Source of the DNA: Ampullaceana balthica | Taxonomy: Eukaryota; Mollusca; Gastropoda; Lymnaeidae | Assembly: GCA_944989445.1 (NCBI GenBank) | Contig: CALYLW010000314.1 | Coordinates: 277,124 to 341,123, forward strand | Reading direction: 5' to 3' | DNA: 64,000 nt | Shown: piece by piece, positions 24,572 to 35,665 of the stretch | Numbering within the stretch: position 1 is the first letter of the stretch | Layout: each line of letters opens with the position of its first letter | Made by a program: the position numbers and the translations under genes | The notes under the pieces: model-generated | Databases searched by the model: none | What the model was told of the DNA's origin: nothing | Seen by the model: only the letters and a program-made list of their open reading frames with translations

Positions 24572-25200
24572 TTAGGCAAAATTGTGAATTTGGTTAATTC
24601 CATATGGAGCCAACGTACCAAATCGTTTTATAAGTCTATTTTCCATGTGGATCCTATCATGGGTATTATTTGCATATAAAATACCAGTAACTGCAACATC
24701 TGAAATACCGTCATGGTCAACACTGTTAAAATGTTTAGATACAGGACATTGAGCTTGTTTATTTATATTATACAGATGTTCTCGAAACCGATCTCCAAGA
24801 CGACGACCTGTCTCACCCACGTACATTTTTGCACCATTTGCGAAGAATTGCATAAATCACGTTGCGACTTGTGCAAGTGAATCCATCTTTTATTTTGAAG
24901 TTTTCAAGAGGGAAAGAAATTTGGTTAATTTCAATCACATACGGACAAGTATTGCAACGGTTACGGTGCAACCTTTTGTTCCAATATGTGCTTTCATTGT
25001 GGGAAGGTGACTTCTTACAAGTATATCTCTCAGGCTTCTATCTCTCCGGAAAGCAAAAAGAGGAGGGTTTTTTTTTGAAGACCTGCTGAGTTACAGGGTC
25101 AGCCATGAGGATTAGTCGGTTTTTTTTAGAATCACCTGGCGGGCTATAAAATTATGGGGATGAAAAGTTAAAATAAATTTGGATCGATCACAGTGATCAG
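24572..25200 (-). pseudogene. Penelope-like retroelement remnant with GIY-YIG endonuclease
   Basis: Reading on the minus strand from about 25200, successive pieces in different frames give RSKFILTFHPHN, RRDRSLRDILVRSHLP, RCNTCPYVIEINQISFPLE and CTSRNVIYAI, and then the last piece (24572-24853) has MYVGETGRRLGDRFREHL followed by the ENRLIKRFGTLAPYGIN end. This is the linker and GIY-YIG nuclease domain at the C-terminus of Penelope-like element polyproteins. The reverse transcriptase part is missing, and at least three frameshifts or stops break the frame (for example between NVIYAI and MYVGET, where the Cys-rich segment is scrambled). It is a 5'-truncated dead copy. Mobile-element origin is near certain; activity is excluded. 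Confidence 0.9.
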
Positions 25201-25820
25201 AAACAGATGATGTAAATGTGTCCTGTCTAGTCATGCCTTTAATTCGATTGCCAGCAATACTTGTCCATATGTGACTGAAATTAACCAAAGTTTAAAACCC
25301 TCCACAGCTCATCGCATCCTAGCACATCTTTTGTTACGACAATAATTCAAACATGCCCGCGTGTGTTTTGTGTGTGTATAGTGTATGGTATTCCTGATCT
25401 AGAATATTGGCGTGGGCCATTGAAATGCAAGCAATCAAAGGAGGGCCGTATCAACGTGTACGAACGAATTCGAATAAACGGGCGGGGTGATTATTCTGAT
25501 TCCAATGTATCCCACAATTTACACATGCATCCCATAGGCACGGTAAGGGGGGGGGGAGGGGGGGAATAAATGAACATTTTGAAGTTGTTTTTTTGTGTGT
25601 GCAATTTTGAAATGTTTTTGTTATGTCTGAATTATTTTAACTTTTCACAAATTTGGGAGTGACTTATTTATAATATCCGTTTTTTAAATATAAAAAATCA
25701 TCACAGTTAAACAGCTTTGTTATTGATTTAAAAATTTAGCTGGCATGTCGGTTTTGCTATTTTTTTTTAAATTTATATAATTATTTTTTGGAGGCTGTTG
25801 AAGGATAAGACGTTTTCAAT
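25200..25820. other. Non-coding stretch
   Basis: No gene recognised. A G-rich tract at 25546-25565 ends in AATAAA-like sequence; otherwise AT-rich. Confidence 0.5.
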
Positions 25821-26410
25821 TTAAACGATCGCGTGGTGGCTGGTGGCTTTATTTAAACCATCACGTCGTACTGGTGGCTTTATTTAAACGATCGCGTGGT
25901 GGCTGTTGGCTTTATTTAAACCATCGCGTGGTGGCTGGTGGCTTTATTTAAACGATCGCGTGGTGGCTGGTGGCTTTATTTAAACCATCACGTGGTGGCT
26001 GCTGGCTGGTGGCTTTATTTAAACCATCGCGTGGTGGCTGCTGGCTGGTGGCTTTATTTAAACCATCGCGTGGTCGCTGTTGGCTTTATTTAAACCATCG
26101 CGTGGTGGCTGGTGGCTTTATTTAAACGATCGCGTGGTTGCTGGTGGCTTTATTTAAACGATCGCGTGGTGACTGCTGGCTTTATTTAAACCATCGCGTG
26201 GTGGCTGGTGGCTTTATTTAAACCATCGCGTGGTGGCTGGTGGCTTTATTTAAACAATCGCGTGGTGGCTGGTGGCTTTATTTAAACCATCGCGTGGTGG
26301 CTGGTGGCTTTATTTAAACGATCGCGTGGTTGCTGGTGGCTTTATTTAAACGATCGCGTGGTGACTGCTGGCTTTATTTAAACCGTCGCGTGGTGGCTGG
26401 TGGCTTTATT
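25821..26410. repeat. Minisatellite, ~32-bp unit, ~18 copies
   Basis: The core is GGCTTTATTTAAACGATCGC followed by GTGGTGGCTGGT. Variants replace CGATCG with CCATCG or CCATCA, and some units carry an extra GCTGGCT. A six-unit block at about 26100-26250 recurs at about 26285-26390, pointing to block duplication. Confidence 0.94.
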
Positions 26411-26525
26411 GGCCTGTTGACAGGGTGGGGTGGGTTGGTGGGCTTAAGTTTACGTCATTCCAAAACGGTTCTCACGTTGTTGCTTCTAAAATCAAAATGT
26501 TACGGATACAGTATTAAGTCTCAAA

Positions 26526-26601
26526 TTGTGTTCCCCTGGCGGTCCACATATATAGCGTCAATCTTGTGTTCCCCTGGCGGTCTACCTATATAATCGTCAA
26601 T
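26526..26601. repeat. 38-bp tandem duplication
   Basis: TGTGTTCCCCTGGCGGTC followed by ACATATATA-like sequence occurs twice, 38 bp apart. Confidence 0.85.
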
Positions 26602-26997
26602 TTTGAAATCAATATTGCAGGGCACAGCGTATAACCACCAGCACGATTTTTTTAAAGATATTTTTTTCCTTTAAAATTAATTAGTTCCTTCATTCAATAA
26701 TTATCAAATGCGTGTTTATGTTTAATTTTTGTATTAGCCTTACTGTTAGCCCGCTGACAGATGCTTCTGTTAGACATGTTGGTTGTTTTCTTACATCCCC
26801 TTTCCTTTATTTTTCAATACCCTAATTTTTACTAAATTATCTAACCTGAATTGAGTCTTATTTCCCTTTATAAGCCCTCTCAATCTTTTAGGGCAAACTA
26901 AAATTTCCTAAAATTTAATATACACTTCTTAAAAAATATTTTTATTCCTTCACTTCATTTAAAATAAAATGATTTCAAATTACTATTCATGGGGCTA

Positions 26998-27191
26998 CAG
27001 GTTCTCACTAACGCTCGTTGGTCCGTGTGCAAAGTGAAAAAAAAGTTTTAAAATTCGTAATCAAAGTTGCACAGCATCCATTTTTGTGCAATATTTTATA
27101 AAATTTACTGCGCGGTAATTCCAAACTGCTGCGCGGCGTCGGTCAGGTATCTGCATGGTCACGCAGCATCGCAGGTTAAAGGGAGCATTGG
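26998..27191 (+). mobile_element. Short TIR repeat family (AATGTTCCCTCTAA type), copy 1
   Basis: It begins near CAGGTTCTCACTAACG, then CGTTGGTCCGTGTGCAAAG, and ends GTTAAAGGGAGCATTGG. Related copies lie at 31793-31957 (+) and 44945-45100 (-). The outer ends of the family are imperfect inverted repeats (CCAATGTTCCCTCTAA). It is about 160-200 bp, non-coding, and probably a MITE. Confidence 0.65.
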
Positions 27192-27205
27192 CTATGATTT
27201 ATATC

Positions 27206-27375
27206 CAGTGGCGTAGAAAAGGTCCTACTCAGGGTGGTAACACTTTACTGGAAGGTGGGCGCTGCCAACAGAAGTGAATGTTTTTTGTGCAAGGCTGACG
27301 ACAAAAAAACGAAATCTTAGCCAATGGCGGCACAACCCTAGCTACGCCACTGGAGCCCATCTGGGTACGCCACTG
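27206..27375. mobile_element. hAT-like MITE (CAGTGGCGTAG type), 170 bp
   Basis: The left end CAGTGGCGTAG and the right end GGTACGCCACTG are inverted repeats, with another internal CTACGCCACTG at about 27343. Flanks TTTATATC (27198-27205) and TGTATTTC (27376-27383) match at six of eight positions, an eroded 8-bp duplication. Confidence 0.7.
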
Positions 27376-28243
27376 TGTATTTCATACCCTCGTGTTTTAT
27401 TACGTTACGTGTCCGCGAAGCTAATATCGTATTCACCCCATCCCCTCCCTCCCCCTCCCCATAACGATCGTATAGATGACGTTCGATAAATGAGCACTCC
27501 AAGCCCGGCCCACAGTTCATATCGCTGTAACCCCATGTGCATCAGTTCCATCAGCACAATTCACCTGATGCTGGCCTGAGTTATTATCGCCTTGCAACAG
27601 GCGGGCTATCAATCTTACCCCGACGGCGAAAACCCGGAGATTTCAGACTTTCTTGCCCCCCCCCCACCTCCAACGCCTTTTTGTTTTCTTTCTCTTCCTT
27701 TACTTGTGACCTACTTAAGCAATTTTCCTTTTTTTTTCCTCTTCCTCAGCAATTGTTACAAGGTTGGGTGGGGGAGGGGGGGTGTTCCACTTTCTCCTCT
27801 TTGGCATCACTTACTCCTGCAGAACACTTCTAACTACTTTTTGGTTCTTTTAAACTTGTAGTAAAGTTCTCTAGGGCGTAGTCATTAGCTGTTTGTGAAC
27901 TTTTGCTTCAAATGCTTTAATTCAAAAGTGGGCAAATTACTGCCCGCGGGCCACATGCGAATATTGTGCGGCCCGTATTGCGATCTTATGTCGATGTTAA
28001 TTTTCTTTGATTATTATTTTGGATATATTTTTAAATTTTGATTCCAAGACTTTGACTCGAATATAAGGATATTAATTCGGTTTTATGTCTCCAGAATTGA
28101 ATAGTGATCATTTGTCATTAATTGTTAACATCCTCATTCGAAACTGCATTTCAGCTCAACCGGAAGTGGATTTTGTTTACGATTTACATATTGGCGCTTT
28201 TGTAAAAATTCTAATTTAAAAGAAAATAGACGTTGATTTAACC

Positions 28244-30750
28244 ATGAGTGTTACCAAAAAAAAAGAAAGATTGAGGGCGAATCTCGTATTTTACCACGTT
28301 TTTATTAACTCGCTTTCGTTCCTGTTTGTTGGTTTGTTTGTCCAAGATTTTTTCAAATCTGCCAACGTAAAATTGAACCCCTTCTGATGGTTCTAGAGAT
28401 CTGACAATTTTACCACTGATAGATCTTGGATGACGATGCATTGTATCAAAATTTCAGATTGATCGAATGTACCGTTATTAAATTATTGAACTTTTTAGTT
28501 TATCTATAGTCTATATATAAGCATCTGTACCGTCTGCTTTTGTTGACATCCGTGAGTTCACCCCGTGACCACATCACAATGTTTTTAAAACGTTGGGCGG
28601 GTGCTTGTGAGGTGTTTGGTAAAATAAATAGAGGTAAAAAAAAATATTTTAAAAAAACCAGGTTGTTATAAGTGGACTAAAAAGAATAAAATAAATAGAA
28701 GTAATAAAAATATTTTTTTAAAAACACGTTTTTATAAGCGGACTAAAAAGAAGAAAATAATTTAAAACTTTTAAGTTCAAGTACTCTGATTTAATATGAC
28801 TAAAAACGTGGGGCGGGTGTTTGGTATAAAAATTAAAGATTTCTAATTTAGAAGGCAAAAGAGAGATCTATACGTGAGAGTATGGGTGAGCTGCATATGT
28901 TAAACCTCATAAGCGCCCGCCCCACGTTTTTAGTCATATTAAATCAAAGTACTTGAACTTATAAGTTTTAAATTATTTTCTTCTTTTTACTCCGCTTATA
29001 AAAACGTGGTTTTTAAAAAATCTTTTTTTTACTTCTATTTTTAATGACGAATGGACAGGCAAATATTGCTTCACGAGATTTAACAGCAAAACAGTCTGCT
29101 TGCTGTGCCGTGAGTGTGTAAGCGTCTTTAATGAGTACAACTTAAATAAGACACCACCAAACAAAACATTTTGATTTCAGGCACAATTTAACGAACGAAG
29201 AAAGAAAAAGGAATTGCCAGGAGTTGGTTAATAGTTTAAAGAAGCAGTAAAATGTTTTCACCAAACAGTCTTTAATACAAGATGCAGTAACTGAAGACAG
29301 TTTGGTGTTGTCCCATAAGATTGTAAAATGGAACAAGTCTTTTTCTGACAGCGAGTTCATCAAGGAATGCTTGTCAGAAGCAGTAAGCATTATGTGTCCA
29401 GAACAGAAAACCACATTTGATAGAATTTCTTTATCAATGACAACTGGAGTCAAGCGTGTTGAAAAAAATAGTGAGAATTTTATGTATCAACTTCGAGATG
29501 CATGCAAAGATTTTTTGTGGTTCTCTCTTGCGTTGGACGAAAATACCGATGCACAGGACACAGCGCAATTGTTGGTATTTATACGTGGAATAAACACTCG
29601 TTTTGAGCTTACCGATGAATTACTTAGCCACTCAATGCTGTTGAGAACTGTGCTGAGAGAACGGGGTTGGTGTGTAAAAAGATAGCAAGTGTACAAACGA
29701 TGGAGCGCATGTTTCGCCTGGAAAAAACTTAGGTCTGGTGAAGTTGATAAAAAATAAAATGGAAGAAGAACATCCTGACCTCTCCACTGCGTCATCCATC
29801 AGGAAACTCTGTGTAAAGCTGCGTTGAATATCAAAATTGTTATTGACCAAGTTGTCATCGTGATAAACCTCATCAGAGCCAAAGCACTTAACCATAGGCA
29901 GTTCAGGGCACGGCTCGAGGATTTGGAAACTGAATATTATTATATTATCTACCACTGCAGTGTCCGCTGGCTGAGCATGTGCAAGATATTGAGGCGAGTG
30001 TTGGATCTCAAGTAAGAAATAGTTATGTTTCTGGAAATGAAGAGTTTTGTTTGTGACTTTTTTACTATCATAGTTTAATGAGGAGTGGATGTCAGACTTC
30101 ATGTTTGCCAGTATGACATTATGGAAAAGTTGAATAAACTGAACGTCGAAATTCTGGGCAATAGCTTGTTTGCACATGAAATATATGTGTATGTTAAATC
30201 ATTTCAGACAAAGCTCTCCTTGTTCTTCGAACAAGCAGATGAAAACAGGTTTTGCCATTTTCCTTTGCTGAAACAGAAAACAATTTCAAGTGAAACGGCT
30301 GACAAGTACAAGGCTCAGTTGGATGCCTTGGCTGTGGAATTTGAAAGGATGTTCCAAGACTTTAAGAACCTGAAACTACTCTTCAATATCCTAAGTTCGC
30401 CATTGGGTGCAGAAACTAATTCATCCCCAGAGGATATACAGTTAGAGCTGCGTGACCTACAAGCAGATTATGACATGAAGGAGAAGTTCAAGTCAGGTCT
30501 TCTGCTGGAGTTTTATGGATGTTTGCCAGCAGCGTCATTTCCAAACTTAAAAATCTTTGCTGCCAATTTTTTTCACTATTTGGGTCAACATACATCTGTG
30601 AGCAAGATTTTTTTTCTTGTATGAAAATTAAGAAGTCTAAGAACAGATCGATGTTGTCTGACTGCAATTTGAATGCAGTCATGCGAATCATAACCAGTAA
30701 ACTCGTTCCACACCTCAAGAACTTTATCCAAATTGTGAACAGTTACATAC
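28244..30750 (+). pseudogene. Broken hAT transposase (GTF2IRD2/ZBED-like)
   Basis: The start is MSVTKKKERLRANLV at 28244, interrupted by the nested insertion. It resumes at 29040 with FNDEWTGKYC and a CLLC zinc-ligand pair (BED-like finger), then hits a stop near 29171. Later pieces are an open segment at about 29296-29660 (FIKECL, FSLALDENTDAQDTAQLL, the start of the RNase H-like catalytic core), a shifted piece with VTTDGAHVSPGKN at about 29690, ALNHRQF and HCSVRWLS at 29880-29975, a long piece at 30085-30620, and the C-terminal dimerisation signature STYICEQ, then MKIKKSKNRS, at about 30590-30650. Multiple stops and frameshifts make it non-functional. The segment order matches the domesticated GTF2IRD2 transposase-like region of vertebrates. 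Confidence 0.92.
28293..29035. mobile_element. Nested foldback insertion inside the hAT transposase
   Basis: Compared with the hAT derivative at 3542, about 740 extra bases split the transposase after codon 15. A short TATTTT lies on both sides (28287-28292 and 29036-29041), a possible target duplication. The insert has ~125-bp inverted arms (about 28692-28819 and 28911-29035), sharing TTTTTATAAGCGG, AAAGAAGAAAATAATTTAAA and GACTAAAAACGTGGGGCGGG. Its left part resembles the first half of dispersed repeat DR1. Confidence 0.75.
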
Positions 30751-31026
30751 TTCTCATTAATTATAATTGTACTCTAAGGTCAGCGCATGTAAATTATGTT
30801 CCTACTTCTTCATAGTTATTATGACAGGTAACAATAAACTTTTGTTGAACTAATTATGAATAGTAAAATCTTATCAAATTATAAACTGTTTCAGTTCGAA
30901 TTTTATAATGTAATGAGCATGTGTAATTGAGTGTGAATGTGAAATAAAATGACAAGTACATGGTTAAAATCATTAATTCTTATTTTATACGTTGTAAATT
31001 ATAATTGAAGTAGACAATAAATATAT

Positions 31027-31624
31027 GCGGCCCGCATATAACAATAACGTTTTCAAAGCGGCCCTCATATAACAATAACGTTTTCAAAGCGGCCCTCATA
31101 TAACAATAACGTTTTCAAAGCGGCCCGCATATAACAATAACGTTTTCAAAGCGGCCCTCATATAACAATAACGTTTTCAAAGCGGCCCTCATATAACAAT
31201 AACGTTTTCAAAGCGGCCCTCATATAACAATAACGTTTTCAAAGCGGCCCTCATATAACAATAACGTTTTCAAAGCGGCCCTCATATAACAATAACGTTT
31301 TCAAAGCGGCCCGCATATAACAATAACGTTTTCAAAGCGGCCCTCATATAACAATAACGTTTTCAAAGCGGCCCGCATATAACAATAACGTTTTCAAAGC
31401 GGCCCGCATATAACAATAACGTTTTCAAAGCGGCCCGCATATAACAATAACGTTTTCAAAGCGGCCCGCATATAACAATAACGTTTTCAAAGCGGCCCGC
31501 ATATAACAATAACGTTTTCAAAGCGGCCCGCATATAACAATAACGTTTTCAAAGCGGCCCGCATATAACAATAACGTTTTCAAAGCGGCCCGCATATAAC
31601 AATAACGTTTTCAAAGCGGCCCTC
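31027..31624. repeat. 31-bp subterminal array, 19 copies, in the hAT 3' end
   Basis: The unit is GCGGCCCGCATATAACAATA then ACGTTTTCAAA. Two variants, CCCGC and CCCTC, are ordered: mixed in the first dozen, uniformly CCCGC in the last eight or so. The related short element at 3542-4510 has only three diverged copies in the same position. Confidence 0.96.
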
Positions 31625-31792
31625 CCTAGTAAAAGTTTGCCCACCCCTGCTTTAATTAATAAGTCAACTCAATTTTTTAAAATGCGCATTAAACAAAGAC
31701 TCTAAAACTTTGAGGTTTTTTTATCTAATGGGAAAACAGGTTTTATCCGAAAAGTGAGTCGGGGTGAGAGGTGGGACAAATGTCCCCAGGCG

Positions 31793-31957
31793 CCAACAAT
31801 GTGCTCTCAAAGGTTCGTTGGTCCGTGTGCAAAGTAAACACGTGTGCAAAGTTAAACAGTATCCATTTTGTGTGCAATTTTTTTTTAAAATTTGCTGTAC
31901 GCTAATTCTAAACTGCTGTGCGGACGCGCAGCTACGCGGCTTAAAGTGAACATTGGC
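31793..31957 (+). mobile_element. Short TIR repeat family, copy 2
   Basis: It shares GGTTCGTTGGTCCGTGTGCA, AAACAGTATCCATTTTGTG and the end AAGTGAACATTGG with the copies at 26998 (+) and 44945 (-). Confidence 0.65.
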
Positions 31958-32040
31958 ACCAAACTAAAATAAGTAAAACATTTCTCGATTTTTATTTAAC
32001 TGATAAAAAACATTTGGTTTGACATTCGAAATGGGGTTTT

Positions 32041-32322
32041 GTGTGAGTGTGTATCTCAGTGTGTGTCTCAGTGTGTGTCTCAGTGTGTGTCTCAGTGTGT
32101 GTGTCTCAGTGTGTCTCAGTGTGTGTCTCAGTGTGTGTCTCAGTGTGTGTCTCAGTTTGTGTCTCAGTTTGTGTCTCAGTGTGTGTCTCAGTGTGTATCT
32201 CAGTGTGTGTCTCAGTGTGTGTCTCAGTGTGTGTCTCAGTGTGTGTCTCAGTGTTTGTCTCATTGTGTGTGTCTCAGTGTGTGTCTCAGTGTGTGTCTCA
32301 GTGTGTGTATCTCAGTGTGTGT
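32041..32322. repeat. Minisatellite, 12-bp unit, ~24 copies
   Basis: Unit GTGTGTCTCAGT, with an occasional extra GT or a T substitution. It is followed by a G-run (32327-32342). Confidence 0.95.
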
Positions 32323-32752
32323 ACGTGGGGGGGGGGTGGAGGGTGTTTAACAGAATCTGGTATTGCGACTTTTAACACCTCCGCCACGCACCATTTTTTA
32401 ATCACCACATCTAAAGTTTTCAATCAAACATCGACTATTGAAATCGTGTTGTAATGTTGTAACGAAGATTCAATTTAAATTTGAACTCAGAATAAGCAGA
32501 TGAACCTTTTTTTTTAAGTTATAAAAGAATATACGTAATATACCTATTAAAAATTCTCTATCCAGCCTGATTGCGGTCTCATCCCACTAATATCATATGC
32601 AATAAAGAATGTTAATTTTACGACTATGGCATTATCAATGTCATGAGTATTTCGGGTATCGTCGTCATTTAAAAAATGTAATTAACTGATCCAAACATGT
32701 TCTTATGTCTTACGATCTTCTCAAGGACTCCCAACATGTATACTTCAGTCCC

Positions 32753-32969
32753 TGCCTCCCAACATGTACCTCAATCATTGCCTCCAACCATATACCTCAG
32801 CTATTGCCTCCTACCATATACCTCAACTATTGCCTCCTACTATATACCTCAGCTATTGCCTCCAACCATATACCTCAGCTATTGCCTCAAACCATATGTA
32901 TACCTCAGCTATTGCCTCCAACAATATACCTCAGCTATTGCCTCCTACTATATACCTCAGCTATTGCCT
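32753..32969. repeat. Minisatellite, ~26-bp unit, ~8-9 copies
   Basis: The core is ATATACCTCAGCTATTGCCT plus CC and a variable ACCAT/ACTAT/ACAAT. One unit carries an extra GTAT. Confidence 0.93.
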
Positions 32970-35204
32970 TCTGTACCAAACATGCTCTTGTAGCTTATTT
33001 CTACGTCACCAAACCATTTATTTCTATCTTTTTCTCAAGCCCCGTGTTTTTCCTCTTTTCTCCGCAATTTTCAACTATCATTCTCATCATCTATACTCTC
33101 TTATAAACGACAGTCAGCACAGTTCTCTCCCTTTACCTCAAGCGTAGTACCTCTTTCTGATGTTCTTCCATCATGTTCTCCGAGAGTGCTCTCCCTTCAG
33201 CGCATCTTATCAATCAAACTATCGCATTAGACACTCCTGCAAAGCTCATCAACAAACTCAAAATAACATTTTCTCTTTATAAACTGACGGAAATATTTTA
33301 AATAAAATTATCGCAGCTTTCAGCGTGTGTTTTCAATTTCATAAATGGGAAAATTCAAAATGAGTCATGTCAAAAAAAATGTGCATAAAACATGCAAAGG
33401 TAATATCTTCATTTTTTTTTAAACGCCATTTCCCTTGGAAAAATTGTATTTATAGGCCTTTTCATAATATGGCGGAAATCTATTAATAGAAATATTGGGG
33501 CTATATATATCTCTTTTTAAGGACAAATTTCATAAAATTTTAATAAAAGATACGAGTCAATGTGTAAATGTAGGTATATTGAGAAGGATGTATCTTATCA
33601 GCTGTTTGTTAATTCTTCGTTAATTTAAGACAGCTTGATGGAATTAAAACTGGAAAAATAATTTTTTTAAATTTTTAATTAGCGTATAATTTTGAGAACA
33701 TAGTGATTCGACTGATGGAGGGGTGCGATGTTCTAAGTGGTAGCGCACTGGACTATCGATCCGAGGCAGATCCCGAGTATTCATTCGACTGTATTTATGC
33801 TTCAAAACATTGTTCCGCTAAAATGTAATCTAGAACATTACTCATTGAGCTATGACGTTTTCCGGATTTAGAAATGGCAAGGCCTACAGAGGGTTCGGGT
33901 CATTTGAAAATATGCTAAGGAGGTCCCAAGGGTGTGCAACGGCCCAAAAAAAACAGAAAAAGTTTACTGAATTGCCTGGAAAATTTTTTAAAAAACGTAA
34001 TTTAAAAAAAAATTTAAATTTTAAAAATCAGTATTTTGTCAATTTCTCGCCAACCATAACATCTATCGGGTTGAAACAAACATCAAACAACAGCTAATGA
34101 TATTTAGAACAATGTGGTAGAAGGAATTTTACAAAAATACCTGTTCATTCGACTCCCGTATTTTTATAAGCAATTTTGAAAGCAATTGTTTTGTTTAATC
34201 TCAAAGTTGTTGATTTGAAATGACTTTTAATGTTATCTACAATGATGGTTAGTGGGGTTTTCCCGCTTTGTGAATGCTTATGTTATATTGTTGCGTGGTG
34301 CCCATTATATTGACACATTCTTGGTGTGATGTAGTGTGAGGGGATATGACGTCATATTGTGTTTACTTTCAGAATTACTTATTTGAATCGACTTTTAATG
34401 TAATCTTGAATGATTTCCATTGATAAAAAATCGGAAATTCCTTGTTGGAAATTGCGTTTAAATACTCATTCGAGTTTTTATTTCTTGTTTTATCATACTC
34501 CACCCTACACCCCACTCCCCACACCCCACCCCTTTTTTTAATTTTATATTTAAATTACCGAAACGAAAACGTACTCTATCAAAAACACTTTACTTAGTTT
34601 CGTCGCTACAAATGTACCGGGTCTAGTGATTACAAAAGCCGTCCTAGTCCCAAGCACTGAAGACAGAGCAAGACACTAGTAAATAAAACTTCAAAACGTT
34701 CTTTTAAACTAAAGCGTGTGACGTCACGGGTGTTGAGAGTAGACTTTGAGAAAGCGAGACAATGGCGTCATTATCGGGATCCCGGGTGTCGGATTAAGTC
34801 AGTGACCCCCCCGGGAAAGTAAACAGTCCAATAAAGACCGGAACTAATCGCCTCCCTTTCACCCACATCCGTTAAACAAACAAGAAAGGCGACCCTAGCG
34901 CCACTAATAGATAACCGCGGTACAATGATAACAGAGGAGTCGAGCAGATTATACTCTGCCCCTGCTACTTAGGACAATGCTGGCCTGTGTTTACTTCCCC
35001 TGGTAGCACGGGAAGCATCTATTGAACGTGATCTATTATCCCCCTTTTGGGGAAACACGTGGGTTTGAAACGTCCCCGTTTTTAGAAAGTGTGTTTTAAA
35101 ATATTTGAAGTTGTGTATTTACAATACAATGTTTTGTTGGTTTTTAAATCCTTTATATTAACTCGTGGTGTCTGTTTGAGCCCTTGCTTGCTTGTCAAAA
35201 AAAA
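32970..35204. other. Mostly unique non-coding stretch
   Basis: No gene recognised. A motif ATGGCGGAAATCTATTAATA at about 33470 recurs with one change at about 44630. A tRNA-like piece is listed separately. Confidence 0.45.
33720..33790 (+). repeat. Degenerate tRNA-like fragment, probably a SINE head
   Basis: GTGGTAGCGCACTGGACTAT resembles an A box and anticodon arm, and CGAGTATTCATTCGACT sits where a B box would be but has lost the consensus. It is similar in layout to the head of the SINE at 48453. It is not a functional tRNA gene. Confidence 0.4.
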
Positions 35205-35665
35205 CCTTTGGATCTATTTTAACCCACTTCCTCGTAAGCTACCGAGCTGAACTTTTGCAGGCAGACTCGTGCCTACAATAAAAACGATGTATCAAAATTT
35301 CAGTTCGATCACATGTATTATAATTAAATTATTGAATTTTTAGATTATTTTAATTATCTCCATGTATCATGTTAAATTTTTTTAGATAGAGTGTCGCGGT
35401 GAGTATTGCATTGAACAACCTTTTTATTAATACTTTCCTGTTGCGCGATTTGGTGCGTATTATATTTACAATACTTTTTATAAACATATTCCGGATCGGT
35501 GCGCATTATATTCAACACGTTTTACGAGACATAACTAAAATTTTGTATTTTTGGATTGTCTTGCGCTGCGTATTATAATGAACATTCTTTTAGTTATGTC
35601 TCGTACATAAATGATTTAAAATCAAAAACTTGGTTTTTTACGGGTTCTTTTTATTATTTTTTATG
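35205..35665 (+). repeat. Dispersed repeat DR1, copy 3
   Basis: This is the longest plus-strand copy. It contains three or four internal sub-repeats of GGTGCGTATTATATT-like sequence, each followed by a short spacer. It lies 4.8 kb from the inverted copy at 40450-40885. Confidence 0.8.

Larger units (their letters stand above)
27923..31649 (+). mobile_element. hAT transposon (Charlie/GTF2IRD2 type), 3.7 kb, inactive
   Basis: The left end CAAAAGTGGGCAAAT and the right end AGTTTGCCCACCCCTG are inverted repeats. A perfect 8-bp target duplication, CTTTAATT, flanks it (27915-27922 and 31650-31657). The interior carries a broken transposase (28244-30750), a nested insertion (28293-29035) and a 19-copy subterminal array (31027-31624). 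Its left ~350 bp and 3' non-coding region match the deletion derivative at 3542-4510, so it represents the parent family. Confidence 0.93.

Noticed and set aside
24572..24853. Host GIY-YIG nuclease
   Set aside because: Upstream Penelope-type linker pieces are present in shifted frames and the terminal motif is Penelope-specific.
29302..30815. Host gene related to GTF2IRD2 or ZBED
   Set aside because: The homologous pieces lie in different frames, are bounded by hAT inverted repeats and an 8-bp target duplication, and include stops; it is a dead transposon.
25821..31624. CRISPR-like regular spacing
   Set aside because: The units are contiguous tandem repeats with no unique spacers, in a eukaryotic genome, and no cas genes are present.
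33720..33790. Functional tRNA gene
   Set aside because: The B box is eroded and no complete cloverleaf can be drawn; it fits a decayed SINE head.
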